DNA of 5,871 nucleotides from Thermoflexales bacterium (GTDB taxonomy: Bacteria; Chloroflexota; Anaerolineae; Fen-1058), in NCBI GenBank assembly GCA_017882055.1, contig JADGQE010000268.1:1-5871 (forward strand). The letters are read 5' to 3'. The number at the start of each line of letters is the position of its first letter. The first letter of the stretch is position 1. Positions 1-4,534 of the stretch are shown piece after piece. The notes beneath the pieces are model-generated. The model did not search any database. It worked only from the letters and a program-made list of their open reading frames with translations, and had not been told where the DNA came from. Position numbers and translations under genes: made by a program.

Positions 1-60
1 TATTTGGATGATATCCAATTGATCGGCAGTGGCACGCCCACGCCGACGCCACCCCCCGGC
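1..60 (+). other. End of an N-terminal accessory domain and Thr/Pro linker
   Basis: The first codons read YLDDIQLIGSG, followed by alternating Thr-Pro and a Pro run. A (Y/F)xDDIxL strand is the usual last strand of jelly-roll carbohydrate-binding modules (CBM4, CBM11 and galactose-binding-like folds), and TP-rich linkers typically join such modules to catalytic domains. I infer that a carbohydrate-binding module precedes GH44 in the full protein. Only its last strand is visible, so the family cannot be named. Confidence 0.5.
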
Positions 61-2373
61 CTCGGCCCAGCGTTGAGCGTCGATGCTAACGCCAACCGGC
101 ATTCAATCAGCCCAAACATTTACGGGATGAACTTTGCCGATGAAGCCTTGGCTGCCGAATTAAATTTGCCGGTGCGGCGTTGGGGCGGCAATTCCACTAC
201 GCGCTACAACTGGCAGAACGATATGAGCAATCATGCCAGTGATTGGTACTTCGAGAACATCCTCGAAGATAACCCGCCGCCCACGACTTTGCCGGATGGC
301 TCGGCCACCGATCAATTTGTCGATCAGGATCGTCGCACGAATACGCGAACCTTGCTTACTGTTCCGTTGATCGGTTGGACGCCCAACAGCTCCAACTATG
401 CATGTGGCTTTAGCGTGACTAAATATGGCGCCCAACAATATTTCGATTCTCCGTGGCACTCTGATTGTGGTAACGGGATGCACACGGATGGAGTGACCCC
501 CATTACCGGCAACGATCCATCCGATACCAGCATCGCGATCGATCATACTTTTGTACAAGGCTGGATCGATCACTTGACGGGCCAATATGGCACGGCGGCC
601 AATGGCGGCGTGCTGTTCTACGATCTCGACAATGAGCCGATGTTGTGGAACAGCACGCATCGCGACGTGCATCCGCAGCCCACGAGTTACGATGAAATGT
701 TGACTCGCACGGTGGAAATCGCGCCGGCAATCAAAGCGGCCGATCCGGGCGCGCAGACGTTGGGACCGGTGTTGTGGGGCTGGTGCGCCTACTTCTTCTC
801 GGCAGTGGATAACTGCAGCAGCAGCGGGGCCGATTATACCTCGCACGGCAACATCGCTTTTGTGGCGTGGTACTTGCAGCAGATGCGGGCCTACGATCAG
901 GCACATAGTCAGCGTGTCCTCGACTACCTCGATCTACACTACTATCCGCAGGCTAACGGTGTGTCGCTCTCGACGGCAGGCAACGCGGCCACTCAGGCGC
1001 TGCGGTTGCGCTCCACTCGATCGTTATGGGACCCTACCTATGTCGATGAAAGTTGGATCGGCACCGCTGGCTGGGAAGGCGGCATCGTGCGGCTTATCCC
1101 GCGCATGAAAGATTGGGTCAGCGCCAACTACACCGGCACCAGGCTGGCGATCTCTGAATACAACTGGGGCGGGCTCGAGGACATCAATGGCGCGCTCGCA
1201 GAGGCCGACGTACTGGGCATCTTCGGACGCGAAGGGCTTGACCTGGCCACCATCTGGGGACCGCCGACGTCAGCGCAACCGGGCGCCTATGCGTTTCGCC
1301 TGTTTCGCAATTATGACGGCGCACACAGCACCTTCGGCGATACTAGCGTAAGTGCGACCAGCGCCAACCAGGATCAAGTCTCAATCTATGCTGCGCAACG
1401 TACCGACGATGGTTCGTTGACGCTCATGATCATCAATAAAACGACAAACAGTCTCACCAGCACACTGTCCCTCTCCAATTACGTGTCGAGATCGACGGCG
1501 CAGGTATATCGTTACAGCGCCGCCAACTTGACTGCGATCGTGCATCTGCCCGATCTCAGTGTGACCGGGAGCGGCTTCACGGCGCTGTATCCCGCTTCAT
1601 CGATTACACTTATTGTGTTGTCGCCGGGCAATACCTTGACGGTGAATACGGTGGGCAGCGGAAGCGTGATCAAGAATCCCGATCAGACTTCGTATGCCAT
1701 TGGGACGGTGATCACTTTGACGGCAAATCCTCAAATCGGTTGGGCGTTTGGTAATTGGAGCGGTGATCTCGTCAGCAGCGCCAACCCCGTGACGATTACC
1801 ATGACTGCCAGCAAAATCGTGACGGCGACCTTCACGCAGATTCCGTATACGTTAACCGTAGGCGTCGTCGGGAATGGAAGCGTGACAAAGAATCCCGATC
1901 AATCCACTTATCACTACGGCGATGTGGTCACAGTCACGGCTGTCCCAACCGCGACCTGGTACTTTGCCTACTGGAGCGGCGATCTAAGCGGCATCCTGAA
2001 TCCCGCCAGGATTAATATCAACGGCAACAAAACTGTCACGGCCACATTCACGGTAACTTGTCCGGTGATTACGGGTGTTGATTTTCTGAATATACTGGAC
2101 GTGCTTGGGGCACGTCGCGCCGTAACTTTTACGGCCGTGATCAGCGGCGGCATTCTGCCGATCACGTATACCTGGGACTTTGGCGATAGTGGATACACCG
2201 TCACGAACCTGGATACTGTTTCACACGATTTCCCGTTGACCCATACACTTCAGACCTATTCAGTGACGCTGGCGGCGGCCAATGTGTGTAACAGTTTCTC
2301 ACCCATTCAAAAGCCGGTTGCCATCCCGCCCTGGTACGGAGTGTATCTGCCGCTCGTGCTGAAGAGTAACTGA
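1..2373 (+). CDS. Secreted modular GH44 endoglucanase/xyloglucanase, 5'-truncated
   Basis: Retaining beta-1,4-glucanase or xyloglucanase of glycoside hydrolase family 44, acting outside the cell on plant-type polysaccharide. The frame is open from base 1, so the TTG at base 4 is not the start; signal peptide and promoter lie upstream. Residues are numbered from that Leu. Order: end of a beta-sandwich domain (LDDIQLIG), linker TPTPTPPP (11-18), GH44 TIM barrel plus C-terminal beta-sandwich (about 24-540), two InlB-type repeats (543-684), PKD-like module (686-775), tail YLPLVLKSN. Family hallmarks are SISPNIYGMNF (34-44), RRWGGNSTTRYNW (58-70) and DYLDLHYYP (307-315). Glu211 in DLDNEPMLW is the expected acid/base and Glu385 in AISEYNWGG the nucleophile; their 174-residue spacing fits Clostridium Cel44A (173, from memory). 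Cys134/155 and Cys261/271 may form disulfides. The GH44 assignment is firm; the exact substrate is not. Confidence 0.93.
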   Translation, partial: YLDDIQLIGSGTPTPTPPPGLGPALSVDANANRHSISPNIYGMNFADEALAAELNLPVRRWGGNSTTRYNWQNDMSNHASDWYFENILEDNPPPTTLPDGSATDQFVDQDRRTNTRTLLTVPLIGWTPNSSNYACGFSVTKYGAQQYFDSPWHSDCGNGMHTDGVTPITGNDPSDTSIAIDHTFVQGWIDHLTGQYGTAANGGVLFYDLDNEPMLWNSTHRDVHPQPTSYDEMLTRTVEIAPAIKAADPGAQTLGPVLWGWCAYFFSAVDNCSSSGADYTSHGNIAFVAWYLQQMRAYDQAHSQRVLDYLDLHYYPQANGVSLSTAGNAATQALRLRSTRSLWDPTYVDESWIGTAGWEGGIVRLIPRMKDWVSANYTGTRLAISEYNWGGLEDINGALAEADVLGIFGREGLDLATIWGPPTSAQPGAYAFRLFRNYDGAHSTFGDTSVSATSANQDQVSIYAAQRTDDGSLTLMIINKTTNSLTSTLSLSNYVSRSTAQVYRYSAANLTAIVHLPDLSVTGSGFTALYPASSITLIVLSPGNTLTVNTVGSGSVIKNPDQTSYAIGTVITLTANPQIGWAFGNWSGDLVSSANPVTITMTASKIVTATFTQIPYTLTVGVVGNGSVTKNPDQSTYHYGDVVTVTAVPTATWYFAYWSGDLSGILNPARININGNKTVTATFTVTCPVITGVDFLNILDVLGARRAVTFTAVISGGILPITYTWDFGDSGYTVTNLDTVSHDFPLTHTLQTYSVTLAAANVCNSFSPIQKPVAIPPWYGVYLPLVLKSN
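1630..2055 (+). repeat. Two tandem InlB-type beta repeats in the GH44 protein
   Basis: Residues 543-612 and 614-684 are two copies of a roughly 70-residue module with the pattern LTV..VGxGSVxKNPDQ, Y..G..VTLTA.P...W.F..WSGDL and an ending VTATFT. This matches the divergent InlB B-repeat family common on bacterial surface and secreted proteins, where it acts as a spacer or binding module. At DNA level the copies have a 216-nt period. Bases 1660-1685 and 1876-1901 agree at 24 of 26 positions, and bases 1756-1769 and 1972-1985 agree at 13 of 14. Confidence 0.85.
2059..2328 (+). other. PKD-like module in the GH44 protein
   Basis: Residues 686-775 begin with CPVITGVDF and contain VTFTAVISGG, PITYTWDFGDSG (719-730) and TYSVTLAAANVC (751-762). 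WDFGD is the hallmark of PKD immunoglobulin-like domains. The form bounded by Cys686 and Cys762, with PITYTWDFGD between, is one I associate with secreted Chloroflexota proteins. Its probable role is to space or display the enzyme at the surface. The HDFPLTHTL stretch, where HTF usually stands, looks slightly expanded. Confidence 0.8.
2332..2370 (+). other. C-terminal tail WYGVYLPLVLKSN, possible surface signal
   Basis: The last 13 residues are two aromatic residues, a short hydrophobic YLPLVL run, one Lys and two polar residues. Tails of the type (V/I)YLPLV(L/V)(K/R) are, to my knowledge, recurrent at the ends of otherwise unrelated secreted Chloroflexota proteins. That recurrence suggests a sorting, anchoring or surface-retention role. 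The function is inference only. The tail follows the PKD-like module directly, as is usual for such signals. Confidence 0.5.
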
Positions 2374-2392
2374 AACAAAATCCTTGCAGAAG

Positions 2393-2407
2393 AACCTTGC
2401 GAAGGTT
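2393..2407. terminator. Short perfect hairpin, possible bidirectional terminator
   Basis: AACCTT, loop GCG, AAGGTT forms a perfect 6-bp stem starting 20 bp after the GH44 stop. Read on the minus strand, as the end of the gpsA-like transcript, it is followed about 8 nt later by AAGGATTTTGTTTC, a weak T-rich tract. Read on the plus strand no T-run follows. It is therefore a poor classical terminator for the GH44 gene and only a moderate one for the minus-strand operon. Confidence 0.4.
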
Positions 2408-2441
2408 TGGTCCGAGTTCGCTGCGCCATGAGCGGAAACCT

Positions 2442-2471
2442 GCCCATTCCCGGCGCAATGTGCCGGTGGGC
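2442..2471. terminator. Strong bulged hairpin between convergent genes
   Basis: GCCCA (2442-2446) pairs with TGGGC (2467-2471). After a three-base bulge (TTC, 2447-2449), CCGGCGC (2450-2456) pairs with GTGCCGG (2460-2466) around an AAT loop, with one G-T wobble. This gives 12 base pairs, mostly GC. No T-run follows on either strand, so intrinsic termination is uncertain. It could equally stabilise 3' ends or be the core of a repeat element. Confidence 0.45.
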
Positions 2472-2492
2472 CGCCAGGCGTCGCAAGGTTAG

Positions 2493-3476
2493 CTATTCCA
2501 CGAAATCTCGAATGAACGACGAGATGAATTTCTCGGCGCTGTAACGGCCATAGATCACGTCCCACAGGCCCTTGGCCAGAGGCATGGCCACATGCAGCTT
2601 CTCGGCGATATACAACATCGACTTCAGAGTGTTATAGCCTTCAGGCGTGACGCCCATTTCCTTTTCGACTTGAGGCAGCGACAAACCTTGCGCCAGCAGT
2701 TCACCCATGCGCCGATTGTGGCTGTGCGCGCTCAGCGAGGTTGCCAGTAAGTCGCCGATGCCGGACAAGTACAAAAACGTTTCGATCTTCGCCCCCATTG
2801 CCACGCCAATGTTGGTGATCTCTTCCATCGCGATGGTCAAGTACACCGCTCGGAAGTTGATGCTCGTAATCTGTTTGCCATCGAACAGCCCCAGCCCAAT
2901 GGCGTAGATGTTCTTCAAGATGCCGCCGAGTTCAACGCCGATCTCATCGTCGGAAAAGCGTGTGCGGAAGTAATCGTTGTCGAGCAAACGAGCGACTAAC
3001 AGTAGATCAGTCTTGCTTTGTCCGGCAATCACAACCACCGTCGGCATCTGCCGCGCCAACTCATTCGCAATGGATGGCCCGGACAACATGATCGCTCGAT
3101 TGTGTGGGAATAAGCCCGTGAGTGTTTGAAAGGCTGTCAGCCCGGTTTCGCCGTCGATACCTTTGGCCATGTTGACCAGCACGACTTCGGGCTTGACTTG
3201 CGCCTGAACCGGCTGCAATGTGCGCTTGATGAAGACCGAGGGCAGCGCCACAAATATGACCGGGCAATCTTGAAAGACAGCCGCCAGGTCGGTCGTTGCC
3301 GATACTTTAGAATGAATCTGGATGTCCGGCAGGAACTTCGTGTTGGTGTGCTGCTGATTGATCTCGTCGGCTACGGCTCGGTTGTATTCCCAGCCGATCA
3401 CAGCGTGCCCATTCGAAGCAATGAGATTGGCAACGGCCATGCCCAGATTGCCCAGTCCGATAATGCCTACCCGCAT
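2493..3476 (-). CDS. Divergent NAD(P)-dependent glycerol-3-phosphate dehydrogenase (GpsA-like)
   Basis: Cytosolic dehydrogenase of the GpsA fold; true members interconvert dihydroxyacetone phosphate and sn-glycerol-3-phosphate for phospholipid synthesis. At 327 residues it has normal length. Visible motifs: dinucleotide site GLGNLG (7-12), NTKFLPDI (45-52), NMAKGIDGETG (102-112), LSGPSIANELAR (131-142), GVELGGILKN (180-189) with the expected catalytic Lys188, GIGDLLAT (239-246) with Asp242 and Thr246, NRRMG (254-258) and PEGYNTLKS (278-286). Two departures stand out. The usual NAKAALxTRG segment reads NFRAVYLTIA (207-216). The family Arg before NRR is His253; by my alignment this matches Arg269 of human GPD1, which binds the substrate phosphate. 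The ATG at 3476 has a good ribosome site. The gene lies 26 bp after UbiA, so it is the last operon gene. The fold is firm; the substrate is less sure. Confidence 0.85.
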   Translation of the reverse strand: MRVGIIGLGNLGMAVANLIASNGHAVIGWEYNRAVADEINQQHTNTKFLPDIQIHSKVSATTDLAAVFQDCPVIFVALPSVFIKRTLQPVQAQVKPEVVLVNMAKGIDGETGLTAFQTLTGLFPHNRAIMLSGPSIANELARQMPTVVVIAGQSKTDLLLVARLLDNDYFRTRFSDDEIGVELGGILKNIYAIGLGLFDGKQITSINFRAVYLTIAMEEITNIGVAMGAKIETFLYLSGIGDLLATSLSAHSHNRRMGELLAQGLSLPQVEKEMGVTPEGYNTLKSMLYIAEKLHVAMPLAKGLWDVIYGRYSAEKFISSFIRDFVE

Positions 3477-3480
3477 GCTG

Positions 3481-3490
3481 CCTCTCTCCT
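3481..3490 (-). promoter_or_regulatory. Ribosome binding site of the gpsA-like gene
   Basis: On the minus strand AGGAGAGAGG precedes the ATG at 3476. The AGGAG core lies 9 nt before the start. The site falls wholly within the 26-bp gap after the UbiA stop (TAA, 3505-3503), which fixes the start and supports translation from a shared mRNA. Confidence 0.8.
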
Positions 3491-3502
3491 GTCGTTACTC
3501 GT

Positions 3503-4393
3503 TTAGGTTGCCACGAATCCGATTAGACTCAGCCCTGACATCAGGGCGAACAAGGCGATCGCGCCAAAGGATAGCCTTTCCCAATTGCCTCGCGCGCGGC
3601 GTGAGTTTTGGATGACACTGCTGATCTGCCACACGGCTAGCGGAATCGCCAGCCAGATGAATCGAGTCGCGGGCGAGGCCGGCAGCAACGCGATTAGCCC
3701 AAATGAACCGACGATCAAGACGGTATGAAGTTGGGCCATGCGCTTGAGGCCAAACCGCACGGTCAATGTTTTCTTGTCCATTTGAGCATCGACGATTCGA
3801 TCGGGAAACTCGAAGGTGAGTATCATGGCCAGATGAATCGACACCAGCGGCAGGCAGACGAGAAACACGATCGGCGCGAGTCGGCCCGTTTGCAGGACGT
3901 AGCCGGTTAGTGGCACCAGCAGCGCCACGATGATGGAAGTGGTCAGTTCGCCGAAGCCGCTGCCCATCAGCGCTAGGGGTGGCGCGGAATAGAACCATGA
4001 TCCAAGCAAGCTGATCAGGCCAATGAGGCCGATCGCGGGAATTTGAAGCGTTGCGACGATCCCTGCGGCGAGGCCGCTAATGGCACACGCGATCGCCGCC
4101 GTATGCGCTACATCGCGCGGCAGTGCGCCGGAAGGCAACACTCCGCTGCCGCCCGTAAACCGGGTGCGATGCTGGCCGGCGAGTCGATCGACTTCAAAAT
4201 CAGTGTACTCATTGAGGTATTGAGCCATGAGTTGGATGGAAGTGACCAGCCACTGGCCCAGCAGTGCGCGGCTCGCATCGATTACGGTACCCTGCCAGGC
4301 GGCGATGATCAAACCCAGGCCGTAGGCCAGCACCCCGCCTAAGAGAAAGAAAGGGCGCGTTAGTTTGATAAAGAGCCAGACTTTGCGAAACAT
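3503..4393 (-). CDS. UbiA-family membrane prenyltransferase, MenA-like
   Basis: Integral membrane enzyme moving a polyprenyl group from its diphosphate to an acceptor. The closest resemblance is to 1,4-dihydroxy-2-naphthoate polyprenyltransferase (MenA, menaquinone synthesis). At 296 residues it is typical, with about nine hydrophobic segments near 16-33, 41-60, 95-115, 117-136, 146-166, 171-194, 218-237, 241-261 and 273-293. The first Asp-rich motif is NEYTDFEVD (61-69), Glu62 replacing the usual Asp of NDxxDxxxD. The second is Asp198, Asp202 and Asp206 in DRIVDAQMDKKTL. GGSGVLPSG (81-89) after motif one and FYSAPPL (134-140) are MenA-like. The ATG at 4393 is the only possible start: going upstream in frame, a TGA (4456-4454) comes before any other ATG, GTG or TTG. 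Its ribosome site is weak (GAGG, 14 nt away). Another acceptor, such as a chlorin, aromatic ring or glycerol phosphate, is not excluded. Confidence 0.85.
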   Translation of the reverse strand: MFRKVWLFIKLTRPFFLLGGVLAYGLGLIIAAWQGTVIDASRALLGQWLVTSIQLMAQYLNEYTDFEVDRLAGQHRTRFTGGSGVLPSGALPRDVAHTAAIACAISGLAAGIVATLQIPAIGLIGLISLLGSWFYSAPPLALMGSGFGELTTSIIVALLVPLTGYVLQTGRLAPIVFLVCLPLVSIHLAMILTFEFPDRIVDAQMDKKTLTVRFGLKRMAQLHTVLIVGSFGLIALLPASPATRFIWLAIPLAVWQISSVIQNSRRARGNWERLSFGAIALFALMSGLSLIGFVAT

Positions 4394-4533
4394 TAGGCTG
4401 GTGGATGCCTCATCCTTGGCGAATATCGCGCAGCGTTGTCGGAAATCAGCGTTTCAGCGCAGATGTAGATAAGTATACCCCACCATGATTCAGCGCAGTC
4501 TTGCGTATGCATTCGGCGACGGTATGTGCCGAA
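4394..4533 (-). promoter_or_regulatory. 140-bp intercistronic region with probable promoter for UbiA-gpsA
   Basis: No gene fits here. On the minus strand there is a TATACT box (4477-4472, inside GGGGTATACTTATC), a near-consensus -10 element about 79 nt before the UbiA ATG. No convincing -35 element stands 16-18 bp upstream (GACTGC at 17 bp). The same 10-bp sequence, CTGCGCTGAA, occurs at 4498-4489 and 4462-4453, on either side of the box and 36 bp apart. This may be a pair of regulator sites. The promoter is plausible but unproven. Confidence 0.35.
4453..4498. repeat. 10-bp direct repeat flanking the TATACT box
   Basis: TTCAGCGCAG appears at 4453-4462 and again at 4489-4498 (plus-strand reading), with 26 bp between the copies. 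The 36-bp period is about three and a half helical turns, so the copies would face roughly opposite sides of the DNA. They bracket the candidate -10 box, which is why an operator role is worth noting. A chance repeat is possible in a 140-bp region. Confidence 0.4.
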
Positions 4534-4534
4534 T
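4511..4534 (-). terminator. Hairpin at the stop codon of the FAD oxidoreductase gene
   Basis: ATTCGGC (4511-4517) and GCCGAAT (4528-4534) form a perfect 7-bp stem with a 10-nt loop. It starts inside the TAA stop (4536-4534) of the upstream gene. No T-run follows in the direction of transcription (GCATACGCAAGAC), so it is not a classical terminator. It may act as a partial terminator, or as an RNA-stability element between the FAD enzyme and UbiA. Confidence 0.35.

Larger units (their letters stand above)
2374..2492. repeat. Convergent intergenic region rich in inverted repeats
   Basis: These 119 bp lie between the stop codons of the GH44 gene (+) and the gpsA-like gene (-) and hold no gene. 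A perfect 10-bp inverted repeat, AACCTTGCGA at 2393-2402 and TCGCAAGGTT at 2481-2490, brackets nearly the whole region. Inside it are a tight hairpin at 2393-2407 and a longer one at 2442-2471. The CCTTGC core also occurs at 2382-2387. The arrangement would suit two-way transcription termination, or a small dispersed repeat element. I cannot tell which from one copy. Confidence 0.6.

Noticed and set aside
4..6. TTG as the start codon of the GH44 gene
   Set aside because: The frame is open upstream, and the first residues are the end of a beta-sandwich domain followed by a linker, with no signal peptide. The true start is outside the window.
160..906. Long antisense open frame (248 codons) opposite the GH44 gene
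   Set aside because: It lies entirely within the catalytic domain, whose plus-strand reading is unmistakable. Its translation is rich in Arg, His and Ile without recognisable motifs, as expected for a shadow frame in GC-rich DNA.
2393..2490. Integron attC site suggested by the inverted repeats between convergent genes
   Set aside because: The required GTTRRRY and RYYYAAC core sites are absent (GTTAGCT and GTTTGGT do not fit), and there is no cassette-like gene array.
2707..2907. Small plus-strand frames inside the gpsA-like and UbiA genes
   Set aside because: They are short and lie opposite conserved minus-strand motifs. They show no domain or ribosome site of their own.
4454..4486. Ten-residue leader reading frame (MVGYTYLHLR, minus strand) before UbiA
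   Set aside because: It overlaps the candidate -10 box, has no ribosome site, and shows no run of regulatory codons or matching terminator pair. It is most likely a chance frame.
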